A DNA stretch of 64,000 nucleotides from Chrysomallon squamiferum (GCA_012295275.1 CM022673.1:24988261-25052260), one strand, 5' to 3'. Shown: positions 1 to 13,805, counted from the first letter of the stretch. Program-made: numbers and translations. Notes: generated from the sequence alone by a model not told the origin.

Positions 1-87
1 TTTGTTTTTTTTGTTTTAAAATGACAATAAATATAATGCTTTTTTTTTTTTTTTATTCAGTAAAACACTGTGGAAAGATAAGCTTAC

Positions 88-191
88 ATTTAACTGTGTG
101 TCAAATATGACAAGTTTTCCGCTAGTAGGAATGAGATCATAACATTTGTGCGCTCGCATGAATTTAGCAAATATTTGTTCCTCATTTTCAT
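88..191 (-). CDS. PRKAG2: AMPK gamma subunit, core exon opening the CBS region
   Basis: This exon encodes the entry into the regulatory gamma subunit of AMP-activated protein kinase, the cytosolic energy sensor that binds AMP, ADP and ATP through four CBS repeats. Read on the minus strand, an acceptor (ttattattgcag) at 192-193 is followed by two bases completing a split codon and 34 codons. These include FMRAHKCYDLIPTSGKLVIF, then DTQLN and a donor gtaagc. Vertebrate gamma subunits read FMKSHRCYDLIPTSSKLVVF or close variants at this point, followed by DT-x-LQ and the same phase-0 intron, so family and boundary both agree. The incoming intron is phase 1. The next exon (expected to start VKKAFFAL) lies beyond position 1. 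The family assignment is very secure; the gamma-2 assignment comes from the exon at 26736. Confidence 0.95.
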
Positions 192-2090
192 CTGCAATAA
201 TAACAGAAAAAAAAATAAATATATATATATATATATATATAATTAAGTAGTTTTTAGGGAATATATGCACTTCCATACACACATATATAAAGAAATGCAT
301 AATACAGATGTACACGTACAAACATAAAAAATATATACATGTATATTTTCTCATAATAATAATAATAAAAGAAAATACATGTGAAAAAAAGAGAAGATTT
401 TACATTAAAACTGGGACACATTCCAAATCTCCTAAATTAAGTGAATAAACATACTATAATGTGGGAAAATATATATATAAATATGAAAAAAATTAATATA
501 TATTTATTAGTATACACATTTTGATGTGTACAATACTATTATTTTTTTTCTCTTTGTTATGATATTTTCTTCTTGTAAAATATTTTTATCCAATCATACT
601 TATTCAAAAATCAGAAACTAGTTTTTCTTGTCACTAGTGAAAGTTGGTCAGTGTACTTTAAGTGTAGCTCGTAGTTCTGGGTTAAAGAGTGAACGTAACA
701 GATGCAGTGGTACTGATATCAGCAGCTACCACTAAGTGCTCAGGGCAATTGTCAGAGTCACAAAGGATTACAGAATCATTATTATTTGGGCCTTTTGTTG
801 CAGTATTTCTCATTCTGGCTAGTACCCAGCTACTCATTATTCAAAAGACCTTGGTATTGCATCAGGTTGTTTTTTTTCCTGTTTGTGAAAAAAATGATTC
901 AGAACAGCTCTTAAAACTTGTTGAAATTAAAAGTTGTTAAAAAAATAAAAATAAAATAAAACGGTTTTAAAATAAAATAAAATAAAATAAAATAAAAAAA
1001 AAAAAAAAAATGATATAAATAAAAACAAAAGTAAAAAAAACTGAAAAAAAAAAAAGAAAAGATTAAACCAAGTATTTCAATGTGAAATGTTTTTTTTAAT
1101 AAAAATAAATTAAAAAAAGTGAAAAAATTATTAGGAAATAAAACATTTATATAAGAGCAGAAAACCAGAAATTAAAACTTAAAATAAAATAAAATAAAAG
1201 CAAAAGTAAAAAAAAAACAGAAAAAAAAATGAAGATTAAACCGAGTATTACAAAGTGAAATGTTTTTTGTTGCTGCAGACTTTTCTAAGTAACCGTGCAG
1301 TTTTTTCAAAATCTTTAGTTTAAGCTTTTCCTGTTTGTCCCAGCACACTGAGGTGATCACATACACCGCTTTCACTAAGCCATATGTCCACTATTCACAG
1401 ACTCAGCACTTTTCTAAATCCTATACCGCTTGGGAAAACAGATGAATCTTTACAAGCCACAACCGTGACAAATCATTTTATCAGTTTAAACAGCTCTTCA
1501 GTGATATGGATTTTTTTTTGGTCTGCCGTCTCACTGCTTTATTAAAAGTCATGGTAAACAGTTTCCAGTCAACAGAAAGGCACCTTTGAAAAACCTCATA
1601 ATGCCAGTCCTTAAGAATAACCCATGGAACAGCATCGTATGGAACAGCATCGTGTGTACTAACATTTCTCATCATTACTCAAGAACAAAATATGGCTAAT
1701 GACCATTAATATTAGAAAGGTGTTGAAAGTCATTAACGTATTTATGCTTTCATTTATTTTAAAGAAATGTGATAGCTGGGAAGGAAGCAGAATATGAAAA
1801 TACTTTCTTCTTGTTTTTAAATTTTTATATTTATATTTGTTGTTTTATCACAGATTAGGTGTTTATATACTACATTATAAATAAACAAATCAGAGAAAAC
1901 TAAATTAGCAGAGTAAACAGTTTATCTCTGTGATCTGGTGCTAAGGAAAAATCTCGACATTTATGTTCTGGATTTTGTGCATCTTCACACAAAAATAATA
2001 TTGTTACATGTCATAATTAGGTGAGAAAAAAACAAGTATGAGATTTGTAAACTATTACTTCTTAAACTTCATTTAAAAGCAATTACTTAC
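192..2090 (-). other. AMPK gamma intron
   Basis: Intron of 1,899 bases between the acidic linker exon and the core exon. It is AT-rich, with a TA run at 219-241 and A-rich stretches of AAAAT type at 940-1215. No conserved element or embedded gene was seen. Confidence 0.85.
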
Positions 2091-2136
2091 CTAAGTCTTC
2101 TATTTCCATCTTATCAACATCTGAGTCCATACTCAA
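2091..2136 (-). CDS. PRKAG2: AMPK gamma subunit, acidic linker exon
   Basis: A 46-bp exon with acceptor ttcttattttag and a strong donor (G followed by gtaagtaat). It starts in phase 0 and ends in phase 1; its last G plus AT of the exon at 88-191 makes GAT. The peptide is LSMDSDVDKMEIEDL, then the split D. This acidic stretch just before the core occupies the place of MLEKLEFEDE in human gamma-2, where the short vertebrate isoform b starts. The internal ATG (codon 3) has A at -3 and G at +4, so a short isoform could also start here; that is inference. Splice sites, phase and position all fit, so I regard the exon as real and common to all isoforms. Confidence 0.9.
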
Positions 2137-3468
2137 CTAAAATAAGAAAACAGTTGTATTAAAAACAGATATAACACATACATGCACACATGCATGCACA
2201 CACACAAACAACAAAACATTCATCCAAAAAATACTTAAATATTTGTTTTCTTAATAAAGAGTGTTTTTAGTTATGTCATGAGAAATAATCTTTGCAGTTT
2301 GTGTATAAACATCGTATTGCACGACTGCTAGTACAGTACCATCTGTGATTCATATCTCCTAGATGAGTAACATCATTTCATCATCCTTAATGTTTTAAAA
2401 AAAAAAAAAATTCTGACATTTATTAATTTTCATGAATTATGAAAAGACTTTGTTTTTGTTTTTTTCTGTGGTTTTTGTTTTTTGCAGGTTTTTTTTACAA
2501 TAAAATTATCTTGTATCTCTGTTCCCAATACAAATACTGATAAAAATCTTTAATGTATTTCTGTTGAGTTTTGGGTGGGCTGTTTCGCATGTAGTTAAAC
2601 ATGAATTATACATGTAATTTTTAAGGTGATGGGAAATGGAGCATAGCCATACTGTGTCATCATCCTGCATTTAGTGGAAGGGACAACAAGCTTGTCTAAA
2701 AAAATAAAAAATTAAAAATTAAAAAACCCACTTAGTATGGTTGGTGTGATTTATCTTTTCTAAAATTTAATTTCACTCATTTATTTATATTTATTTATTT
2801 TCTATTTGTTGCTGTTTTTAGGTTGTTGTTGTTGTTGTTGTTGTTGGGTTTTTTCATTTGATGGTTTTCTTTTTCCCCAGAAGAATCAAATACAAAACAA
2901 ATGAAAAAAATATTTAAAAACGTATAAGATGAAAAAAATTAAAAACTTGTATTTGGTATATTACCTTTAGAATAATTTCATACTAAAAATGTCACTACAA
3001 AACAAAGTATATAAACAAAAGGATTAAATATTGAAGAAACAAGGAGCTTAAAAATAAATACAGGTTGGTCCAAAAGTAGGTGGACAGTAAATGATAAATT
3101 TATTTTGAGATTACTTTTTGAGATTATTTTGCGATTTCTGAAAAGAAAATGGATTAAATTTAAATAACTGTAGTTATAAAATTTTAAATAATACAGCACA
3201 AATACCATAGTTACAATGAACACCATTGTAATACTATAACCCTAAACCTAACCCACATACAGTTGGACCACACTGTATATTAAAATATCAATCAGTAACA
3301 TAAAAAAATATATTACATATATCTTGTTTGCATGAAATTTTAAATTAGACAAAAAAATCAAAAACTAAACAAAACCAAAAACTGTTTCCCCCTCCAAAAA
3401 ACTAGCAACAACAACCCAACAAAACAAAGAAAACAAAGAAAACAACAACAACAGTTGTGTAAAATTAC
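2137..3468 (-). other. AMPK gamma intron
   Basis: Intron of 1,332 bases, AT-rich, with a GTT run at 2822-2846 and several A or T runs. A short piece near 3062-3090 (tccaaaagtaggtggacagt) resembles words seen at transposon ends, but no element could be delimited. Otherwise nothing was seen. Confidence 0.8.
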
Positions 3469-3590
3469 CCGCATGAAATCAGATTTGTAAATGATGGCAT
3501 GAGTGTGCATGTCAGAAATGAGTGACCCGCGACTGGTTGCCATAGCTGGTGGTGCTGATCTTGGTTCATTTAGTGGCCTTAGAGGTGACA
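3469..3590 (-). CDS. PRKAG2: AMPK gamma subunit, common N-terminal exon
   Basis: A 122-bp exon with acceptor tttttacttgcag and donor CGG followed by gtaatt. It begins with TG (phase 1 in) and has 40 further codons ending in phase 0, which matches the TTG start of the exon at 2091-2136. The peptide begins SPLRPLNEPRSAPPAMATSR and ends HAIIYKSDFMR; it is proline- and serine-rich and probably disordered, like the variable N-terminal part of vertebrate gamma-2. It is the splice hub of the locus: three upstream exons (22224-22269, 20305-20335, 9194-9248) all end in phase 1 and can join it in frame, giving L, V or M at the junction codon. I see no motif that assigns it a specific function. Confidence 0.9.
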
Positions 3591-5632
3591 CTGCAAGTAA
3601 AAACAGGTTCATTAGTCACACTTCTTCATCACCCTCTATCAAGCGATGAAGTGCTGAAAACAAACGTCAAAAAAGTGATGAATACTGCATGAATGTTTTT
3701 TTTAATGTTCAAAATCACGGATTCCAATCTTAAAATTGGAAAGAGATTGTGAATAAATTAAAATTTTTAAAGATTATACAGATCAGAACTAGATTCAGGA
3801 TCTTAAAACAAGGTTAAGATTCAGAATCAAATAAGATGAATAATACAGCAGTGAGTGCTTCCTAGTTTACAGATACCTGAGGGTCTTCAAATGTTGTTCT
3901 GGAGTCTGTGAACTGTTTCATATTTCAAGAGTTTACAGTGTAAAATTTATAATTTACTCACAATAAGAATGATAAATTTTAATGCTCTTTTCAAATCTGC
4001 TTTTCCAGTTGATGCTTTTTTAATCTGTTCATCTTAAATGTATTTAAACTATTTTTCAGATCATTTATTCAAAAATGTATTATACACCTCAATATTGTCA
4101 GTATTGATCATATCCAGTTTATTATAAACAAACTCTGATAGTGTGGGTTTTTGTTGTTGTTTTTTTTATCTAAAACTGCAAGTTTGATTTAATTTCATAT
4201 TTAGCCATTTATTGAGAGATGAAATTAGGAAATTATCAAAACTGACTAGTTGAAAAGACAAAATTTGGACTACATGTGAAAATTTATTTAAATAAACAAA
4301 ATCATTGGTACAGAAAAGGCAGGGAAAACCACTGACATTCAGGCTCACAATAACAGATTCAGAACGTCGCAAACCAGATCCTGAATCAAACTGTTTGTGA
4401 GTGTTTGTGTGGAGGTATTGATCACCTGTTTAAATAATTGATTTGTTCAGCTAACTGGATCCATGACCTCTCCCTGGTGGACATGGCAACATTCTAATAG
4501 ACAGGATCAGCTTAATAAGCTAGATGAACCCAGAGATAAACAAACATTGACACGTCAACAGTTAAAAACAGAGTTAATCAGATTATTCCAATTAGTTATT
4601 GTTAACACATTAACCAAAAAAAAATCTTTAATTTTCTCATATAACACAAACATTTATCTTTCAATAAACATTGGAGATTTCCATAACATGGCTTCTTGCC
4701 TTGCAATATATTAAGTATAATATTCAGTGTATACTGAAAATATTTGCATAAAGGCTTGTATATAAATATATATATATAGGAAAGAGGATAATTGGCCTTG
4801 CAATCGTCTTCAATAAATAAATAAATATGAATTGTACGAGACTGTTATCTGGACAGAAGCATGCGTACTTCAGTAATATCCTTCCTTTCAAACTAAGGCA
4901 GCATCTGCCCACTTGATGAACAACAACAACTACTTGGATTTGTGGTGACAATGACAGTGAAAGACACACTGACAGTTTTCAGCTGATATTAGTCTGAGTG
5001 TCACGATTCAGTTGTTTTTTTTTCCTTGCCACACATGACAGCCAGGCTCATGATATCTTTTTAAGAAGAATTCTAAAATGACAGGATAATCTTCCTAAAA
5101 ATGATAACGTGGTTTTTTTTTTAAACGTAATGGAATTCTGCGAGTATAAAAGTAACATATATAACACTGGAAGTAACATAAGATTCATGAAACATAAGTA
5201 ATGTAAGATAAAATAATGCATAAATCTTAATTATAATAAATTACCTGGAGTACAGTTTTAAATACAAGACCATTAAAAGGGTTCTAAAATTTCGATGAAA
5301 TATCATTTGCATATGTCCTAAGGAATATCTATCAAAGATACATAAATATTGTTGTCTTAATTCAGCTATGAAGTAAAAAAAATCAAGAAATATGAAAGCT
5401 GAAGAACAAGACATAATTTATTTTAAAAAACAAAACAAGAAAGAAAAAAAAAAACGTATGTTTATTGTGATTAATTATGATTGGCTTGAATTACTAAGTA
5501 GAAATATTACACCATGAAAACAAGACAAATGAGTTCTGACTTTGCAACACTAAACAAACCTCCAGGCTCTGCAAGATTATTTCAGCAGCATTTCTCAAAA
5601 TAGTGCTGTGTGTATGTCAAAATTTGTCCTTA

Positions 5633-5670
<38 letters not shown>

Positions 5671-5958
5671 CTTATGGAAAAAATAAATGACAAATATAAC
5701 TAATAGATTCACTTTTCAGTTGTTAACATTTTATAACGACATATTTATTTTTTACCCTCTACAGAATTCTTTTTAAAATTATCTTGAAGAAGAAGAAGAA
5801 GAAGAAAAACAATAAAGATTAAAAGACTTCATTTATTTTTAATGTGTTGACAGCAAACAGCAGGGTATCCAATGTGTGTGTTTGTTTGTGTGTGTTAGTA
5901 AATATTTATATAGTTTTAATTTATATTTTCCGCTAGAGTACAAATCATCATCTGAACG

Positions 5959-5961
<3 letters not shown>

Positions 5962-5999
<38 letters not shown>
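5962..5999. repeat. GT dinucleotide microsatellite
   Basis: Uninterrupted (GT)n of about 19 units. On the minus-strand transcript it reads as CA repeat. Confidence 0.97.
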
Positions 6000-6001
<2 letters not shown>

Positions 6002-6303
6002 GTGTGACAACCAGCTGTGCCTTGGATTAAACAGACTGCTAGTGACCTGGTTGTAAACAAGTGACACCACACAGGACTTTGTCAGTGCTGGCTGTTACAG
6101 ACTGAAAGAGCCAAACTCTGGTAACAGTCTTATGTGCACTTACAGATATGACACGTGACATTTATTTTCCAAAAGTAAAATTAGGGAATAAAGTGAAAGG
6201 TGAAATCCTCTGTGTGTTGATTATCTGCTAGTGTTGACAGTAATTCTTTTTGTTATTCATCTGGGGACAGGTTATTTGCATTTAATTGTACAAGCGATTT
6301 GCG

Positions 6304-6424
6304 TTATTATTATTATTGATATTATTATTATTATTATCATCATCATTATTATTATTGTTGTTAATATCATTATTATTATTATTGTTATCATCATCATTAT
6401 TATTATTATTAATGCATTATTATT
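6304..6424. repeat. Interrupted ATT trinucleotide repeat
   Basis: ATT units interrupted by ATC and GTT variants over about 120 bases; it generates a spurious poly-isoleucine ORF. Confidence 0.95.
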
Positions 6425-6720
6425 ATTAGTTTTAAATATTAGAAAATATTTTCAAAGTGTTTCAGCTAATGAAAGTTTGACCTATATTTCTCCCTGTGAC
6501 ATGTGTGTCCACCTACTGTCAACTAATTAAATGTGTTTTTCAAACATCCCATTACTTCTCATGACAGCTGACTTAAAAAACTTCTAAACATTTCTTAAGA
6601 GTATTTTCCAAAATGTATCTTTCCTGTTTATACAAACTGTTGGCATAATCACTGAATATAATTTCCTTTTATACCACAGAATCTAAAACCATCTGGTATA
6701 TATGCATTATATACACATAT

Positions 6721-6721
<1 letters not shown>

Positions 6722-6759
<38 letters not shown>
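6722..6759. repeat. CA dinucleotide microsatellite
   Basis: Uninterrupted (CA)n of about 19 units. Confidence 0.97.
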
Positions 6760-6760
<1 letters not shown>

Positions 6761-9193
6761 TCACACACATTCACACATATGCAACCATACAAGATTTTTT
6801 CATCAACTATGATTAAAACAGCCTCAAAATAACCAGTATGGCAAAATATCTATGACAACCATTTAGCAGTATAAAAAATACATAATCTTGACATTAAAAA
6901 ACGTAAGAATATGAAACTGGCTTTCAATGACCACTCATTACCAGACATTCAGATAATTACTGGATTTACACATGTGGAAGTCTGAGAGATTCTGTTAACT
7001 GCTGGTTATCTAGCGCCTGGTAATCAGAGTCAGGAATTAATGTGCATCTGACTGCAAACTGAAAACATACAAACAGTAATCAATACAACCGTTTATAGAA
7101 ACACCAATCACATGTCACTGTTGTTTTGTATCAAACTACTTGCCGTTTGACTGTACCTTGATACACTGTCTGTTTTCTGTGACAGGAAAATCAGTAATTA
7201 TATTTCAAACTGACATCACTGACAATATTTTTGCTGATCTTCTGACGTTTGTATATTGAATATTACCTATTTACATATTATCATCTAAAATATTAAAAAA
7301 AAAAAAAAAATTTGTTTTACATACTTAAAAATGTTTATTATTCATGAAGAAGACTATAAATGTTCAGCCTGAAATTTTCCTTTTGTAACACGTTGGGATC
7401 AAATATCTCCAGCTCAAACAGTTTTTTTCACTGAAGCAACCAACTTATACCTGCCTTATTTCACAAAACACGGATAAAAACATACAGCAGAAATAAAAAT
7501 GAGTAGATGAGATTCCAGCCTAAAGACTTGAGATTCTATCAGTCTAGATATGTCTGCTGATGTACTTACATCTCAAGATTTACTTTTTTTAATATTATAC
7601 ATTTTATTTATGTGTTATAATAACTTTTTCACTTTTTATAAAATGGAGTGTTCAGATATAAAGCAGTCAGTAGCATTTATCAGTAGTAATATCTAAGTTT
7701 TAAGAAAGCAATGCACTTAAAATTGTGGATGACAAAAAACAGCAAAGCTGTAAATGAGACATGTTTAAAACTGGCGACACTGTGAGACATGTAAAAAAAC
7801 ATCAAGAAAAATTATTTTATTGCAAAAGAAAAAGTTTAAAAAATGTGTCATGACATGTCACTGCTAGACAGTACAAATAAAAAATGTGATGATTATCTTT
7901 TTAAAACAGTTACAAAACTTTTAATGTAGTGAATTCTAAAACCAGTGTTTCAGGTCACAAACCCACATTATACTATGATAATAATAAAAATAATAACGGT
8001 TTATTCTTCAGATTCTTCTTATAATGATTTAAAGTATTAAACTCCAAACCTTAATGTCCTGTCAACAGCATCAAAAACACAAAGCTTATTTAGTTCATAA
8101 ACCTTTCACTGGTAAAAATACAAATTATATATAATTATATAAAAATATTAGAAATCAGTTATTTGTACTGCATCTTGTGTAATTGTTAGGTACTAAAGTA
8201 AAATTACTTAGTTAATAGTAATAATAAGAAGAAGGCAGAGGAGTTAAGAAAATTGTTCATCTCTGAACAGTACAATATTATGATTTTTGTTTTTCTGCAG
8301 CAGTGTTATTACTATCTAGAGCATATTATTATAATCTGTACAGGAGATTCATAATTATATACAACAGCTGAATATTACTATCCAAAGACAAAATATTATA
8401 CATCACCAATAGCGCAAAATGTATCTATTCAGAGCAATATTGCCAGCTATTTATCGCTATATTATTATCCTTTGAGCAGTGTTATCATTTCTTCAGTGCT
8501 ATATTATCAACAGATAATTTTTTTTTTCTTAAATTGTTACCATGTAATTTTGAAAAAAAACAAATTTTATTTTTGAATGAGATAACTATGCCAAGACAGC
8601 AGTAGTTATCAGTTTTATTTCAACAACTGTTATGATTATGCAGTTTTTGTTAATGTTATCATACACTGACAATGTATGCCAGCACGTATACCCCCAATTT
8701 TTTTTTTTTTTTTTTTTTTCCACTGAAAATTCACATAATAATAATGTGCAGCTAAAGAGGAAATAATGGCCACTTTTTAATCTCAATGAAGTGAAAGACT
8801 TTCAGAGATGCCCGCAGAATTTAACAACACGAAGAAACAGAACCTGTAATTATTTAATTAACATTGTAATTTCTATTGCCAGTCGTCATTTCAAATTAAA
8901 TCATAAAGAACATCAACAGAAATGAAGAAAGATTAAAAGAGAATTTTTTCACTGCATATATAATATTTTAATGAGCAGTCGAGGTCTGTTTGCTGATGCG
9001 GTTGTGCACATTCTGAATGCTCTGCAACCGGCCTGCATGTGGGTTTAGAAAAAAATAAAAAAAATAAAAAATAAATAAAATGATAACACGACATACGGGA
9101 CAGATCTGGAGAGCAGCAAATCAAAACAAACCCGTGTCCTTGAGCCCTGACCCACATAACGGCTAACTGCTAATGAAATAGGCCAATACTTAC

Positions 9194-9248
9194 TGATCAC
9201 AGGAATTCGCAGCCGCAAACTCAACTTTCTTTTCTTCTTGTTGCTCAT
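9194..9248 (-). CDS. PRKAG2: Alternative first coding exon of AMPK gamma (basic N-terminus)
   Basis: The coding part encodes MSNKKKRKLSLRLRIPVI plus one base, then a near-consensus donor (A followed by gtaagta). Phase 1 matches the exon at 3469-3590 and makes an ATG codon at the junction. The ATG has G at -3. An in-frame TGA lies about 45 bases upstream, so translation probably starts at 9248. K4-K8 (KKKRK) looks like a basic nuclear-targeting patch, and R7-K8-L9-S10 fits a PKA-type site; both are motif-level inferences. The KRKLSLRLRIP segment resembles KRRSLRVHIP near the start of human gamma-2. The surrounding 9.2-9.55 kb is less AT-rich than its flanks, as expected for a promoter. An alternative reading as an internal exon is given in the findings. 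Confidence 0.75.
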
Positions 9249-9560
9249 AGCAGGCGAGTTTGTTAGTGCTCGGGGAGCAGATGTCAAGTTTCAGTGCGGC
9301 TGACAAAAACGTCTGCACCTGCCTCTGCACACAACTGTGTTTACTCTTTTTCAAGCTCCAACTGCAATTCTTCTTATGCCATAAACATGTGATCTACTCA
9401 GAATTCCACAGGTTTACATTATAGACCCCCAGCAGGCTGTCATGTGACCTCATCTACATTTTTATGTCAACTAGACTCGGTAACCAATCAATGCTGTTAG
9501 TGGGCAGCTGTATAGCAGCAACAGAACCAAATACAATCACACTGACCAGTCGCACGCATA
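9249..9560 (-). promoter_or_regulatory. Probable 5' UTR and promoter of the 9.2-kb alternative first exon
   Basis: The 300 bases upstream of the ATG at 9248 are visibly richer in G, C and CpG than the surrounding AT-rich sequence, with words such as gcggctgac and acgtctgc, and they lack long A/T runs. That is what one expects of a promoter and 5' leader in such a genome. No TATA box is obvious. The assignment depends on the exon call; transcript starts cannot be seen from sequence. Confidence 0.35.
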
Positions 9561-11488
9561 AGCTTACAGTTTACAAAAATTAAAAAAACAAGCCTCTGAT
9601 TGCAGTTAAGCCTGTTTAAGACAAATAATGATACACAGTAACAAGTTACATCATCCAGAATGGAGGTTTAAGGAATAACATGTCAGGATGGCCTTGTCTG
9701 CAGATTTGTGATGTTTTTGTTACATCAGCAGAAACAGGTACATTCCACTCTTGTCTAACAGCTCTCTCACCACAGGTCACTAAAGAAACATGTAAAGAGA
9801 GTAACAACCCTGTGATAGCCTCACTTGAACACAAGCTATCTCAGCTCAAAAGTATCATGGAAAGCATGCTTGGACTATTCCCATAATGAATCTTAAAGAT
9901 TTGTTAAAAAAATTGAAAGAGCTGTCACAAAAATCATCTTTGGATAAAAGTTCTAGATAACTACTTTTCAGTAACTCTTTAATAAAAAAAATTATTAAAA
10001 ATTATTTTACACAGAATCTATGGGTCTAGAAAAAAATAAATAAAAGTTGTAAATTTATTGAATGTTGATCTGTGAAAACAGAAAAAAAAAAATAACTGAC
10101 TGCTTTAAATTATCTAGAAAATTAAATAAATATATAAAATAAAATAAAAAAATAAAATAAAATAAAATAAATGCTATAAAATAAAAGTTACATTATTAAA
10201 CATAAAGTTGTAAAACACACAACAGCAAGATGAAGGTTTTCAAGGAATAGTTCACCTTGTGTGAGCCTGGAAGGTCAAACAAAACAAACTGCCAACGAAT
10301 ACGAAATACACAACCAACCAGCAAATCAGAAAATGGTAAAATGCCAATTTGTTGATTACTACTTTTCAAAACAATTTTACCTATTTCACATTTATTAGTA
10401 ACCTATTACATAACCAGAAAGCCTTAACGAGTTAATCACTTTTATCTGTGTAATGTGTTTATATTCAAAACCAACAAACAACAGAAACATTTTTGTCCAA
10501 ATCTACTGCGTAGCAAACAGATTTTGTAAATACTTTGAATAAATGCCAAGATGAGAGTTTTCTAGTTAATGTTCTGGTCAGTTTGTGGTTGATGGAGAAA
10601 GTTTAGGAATGTCAGTTAAGATGTATGATGTATCTTCTTTCTTGACTCATTTAATGAGAAAAAAAAAAAAAAAAAAAAACGTTTTTCAGAAGTCTGTTAA
10701 AACAGGTATAATCTGTTGTGATAAGAATTGAGAAAACCACCTGTTCTATTCATGTAACTAGTGAGAATAGCTGAAACATTCAGTGCAGCAGGTAAAGAAA
10801 TAAAGGATCTGAACAGCAGTCTGAACTCGGCATGCTGTTGAGCAAAAACCAAGGTCGTCAGATATTTGATATTACAATTCACCGCTTTTACAAAGTATGT
10901 CTATGTGCACGTTTTGTATGTTTGTGTGTGTGTGTGTGTGCATGCATTCATGAATACATATATGTATGCATATGTATGTATGCTTATGTAGGTATATATA
11001 TATACAAATAAACACACCCATACATATATTTAACAAAATAATCACCTCTTTCTCCAGACAGCTATTTGTCTATTTTAGAAAAAACTCAACAGGCGGTCAC
11101 AGCCAGTTTCTATTCAAAGTATCACCTATTTAAGAAGTATTATTATGATAACCAATTTGTAAAGGATGTAGGTACAGCACTGTCAGATATAATCTCTGAT
11201 AGTACTTGTCAAAGAAACCGATTATAGTTGTGATACTATACGAAATATAAAATATAGTAATAAAGAGAAGAATGATGTGAAGTAACAGGATCCTACTCAT
11301 GGCCTTGAAAGTTGTTTTTTAATATATGTTGTTTGGGTTTTTGACAGTAATGTGGTCAGAATGAATGCAGTGAACTTGTCTGAGACAGGAAAAAAGTAAA
11401 AATAAAAAATAAATTTGTCACTGATGAATGTTTTCAATTACTGTTAAATTAAGCACTGTGTATGGCTGGTGTTAAATAACCAATTAAA

Positions 11489-11525
<37 letters not shown>

Positions 11526-12363
11526 CAACTTTTTTTTTCTTTCAAACTAATGTATTTACTCCTGTCAGGTGAATGTATATAATTTTTTATTCCTTTGTCC
11601 ATTTATTATTATTATTATCATCATTTTTTTTTATTGTTTTATTATTATTATTATTATCATTATCTTTTTTTTTTTAAATTTGAATATCAAAAGTGCTATG
11701 TTGTTTAATTTAGTTGGTTATCATATCTGCAAAGTCTATAAAAAAAATATCCTCTAACAACCCTCAAAATAGAATTTAAAAAATATAAAACAACTTAGAA
11801 CCCAGCAAAATCAAACCAAACAAAAAAAAAAAAAAAAAAAAAAACAAAAACAAGAAGAAAAACACAATCAAAATAAAATTCCTAAGTATGAAAAAAAATA
11901 AAATAAAAAAACAACAAAAGAATTTGATATTAAGTGGTTATCATCTTTCAAGCCAAGAAATAAAAAAGAAAAAAGCATTATGTCCCTTTGTGTTTACATT
12001 CAGTTTTGTTACACTTTCTTGATACCCAAAACACATAAATAAAACTGTCATAAATGTCTCTTTGAGAAATCATTGTTATGTCTTTCTGATCTTTGTTTAT
12101 GCCCATGTATTTTACTTACTGTGTAAGACACCACAACAAACTAAAAACAACTGTGGTTGTAATAAGGAAAACAACAGTAAGAAACACAGCACTGGAGTTT
12201 TACATTTAAAACATTTTATATCTTCTAAACCCAACATGCAGAGAGGTATAGTGTGTCTTGCTTTGATATTTAACTTGCTTTGTGAAACCTAACACAATGG
12301 TGGAGACATCCGCTTGAATGTTCACTGAGTTTGAGACAAAAAAAAATAAAAAAATAAAAAAAA

Positions 12364-12366
12364 AAA

Positions 12367-12401
<35 letters not shown>

Positions 12402-12402
12402 A
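12364..12402. repeat. AAAT tetranucleotide repeat
   Basis: About ten units of AAAT in a longer A-rich stretch. Confidence 0.92.
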
Positions 12403-13761
12403 TTTAAAATATCAAAAATTTAAATAAAATAAAATTTGAAAAAAATTTATAAAAGAAAAAAAGAATGAATAAATAACAAATCAGAATATAACTTATTGTG
12501 TCAAATTCGTTTTTTTAGCTTATATTTTTATGTAGAATTTTTTTTTACTGTATGTATAGGATTCACAATTTATGTCAGTAAGCCAACTTTTCAAAAATGT
12601 TTAATTTTTTTTAAAACTTTTAGTATTAGAAAACGAGAGTAATATTTAAATATGTCAAAATATCTGAAAAAGTTATCATCGGCAACATATAAATATACTG
12701 GAATTTATTGCTTAAAGATTTCATGAATGGTTATAAATTTTTATTATCTTTTAATATTACTTTATCACAGTTCAAGTCAGGGAAATTATATCTTAATGTT
12801 ATTTTATGGCAGTTAAAGCCTGGGAAAGGTTTTAAATTTAACATTATTATTCACAGTATTCAGTTTGAATGAAGATTTGAATTAGGTGAAGTGAATATCT
12901 CACTGTTTCATTTCTAACTTAATTCTTGTTAAAAATGTCTCAATATCTTTATCAGGAATTGAATTCAAACAATGCAATTCAGTTAAAAAAATGGGCCATT
13001 GCAGTTAAATTGAATGAAAAAAAAAAAAAAAGCATTTGTAATTACCTTACTTTTTAAAGATGTTAACATATTTCAAGTCTGAACTTAAAAAAACAACAAA
13101 ACAAATTAAAAATAAATTAAAACAAAACAAGACAAAAACAGAAGCAGCAAAATAAAATTAAAGTAAAATGAACTTGGTAAAGAAAACACTGATGTTATTC
13201 AAAACACATTAATTAACATTTTTACTTAATAATCTGAATTAATAGAATGTTCAGAACCTGTCACATGCCAAAGTGAAAAATACTACAACATTTTACTTGA
13301 TTTTTACTGCAGATATTTTCAAATCTATGTCTAGTGCTGGGGACAGATGCAGAAATTGAAAAAAAAAAAAAAAAAAAATATAAAAATATTCATGTATGAT
13401 GAAATATTAAGGTGACTTTGCCCACGACCGAATGCCAAGATTACAGGTAGTTGTTATGAACATCCAGCATTCAGGTCAACACATTCGTCTAAAAAGTCAT
13501 CTCTGTTCTGTGACTCATTTCACTTCAACATCTGTTGTTTGAGAACACTTTTCAGACCTACGTCTTTGACAATAATGCATGTTGTCCACATGCGACATTG
13601 TTTGTTGTGTTTAGATGTCAGTGATTTGAATGTTAGCAGGAAATGAGAACTGCGTGATAATTAGTTTGTTAGTTATAGACCAGTGGTGATTATTTGTTTC
13701 AAACAGTGTTTGTTATTAAACCAATCATTGTTGTTTTCATCATGCTCACAGTGGTTATTAG

Positions 13762-13763
<2 letters not shown>

Positions 13764-13805
<42 letters not shown>

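Larger units (their letters stand above)
3591..9193 (-). other. AMPK gamma intron downstream of the 9.2-kb exon
   Basis: Intronic sequence between the alternative first exon at 9194 and the common exon. It is AT-rich and carries simple repeats: a T run at 5641-5666, a GAA run near 5788-5805, GT at 5962-5999, interrupted ATT at 6304-6424 and CA at 6722-6759. No further exon with good splice sites was found. Confidence 0.75.

Noticed and set aside
9194-9200. Alternative donor after the RIP codons (CCT/gtgatc), phase 0
   Set aside because: The site six to seven bases further on (A/gtaagta) is far closer to consensus and gives the phase needed by the exon at 3469.
9680-9886. Plus-strand ORF of 68 codons with a coiled-coil-like end (SLEHKLSQLKSIMES)
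   Set aside because: No splice sites, no recognised family, and a competing open frame on the other strand. Left unannotated for lack of support.
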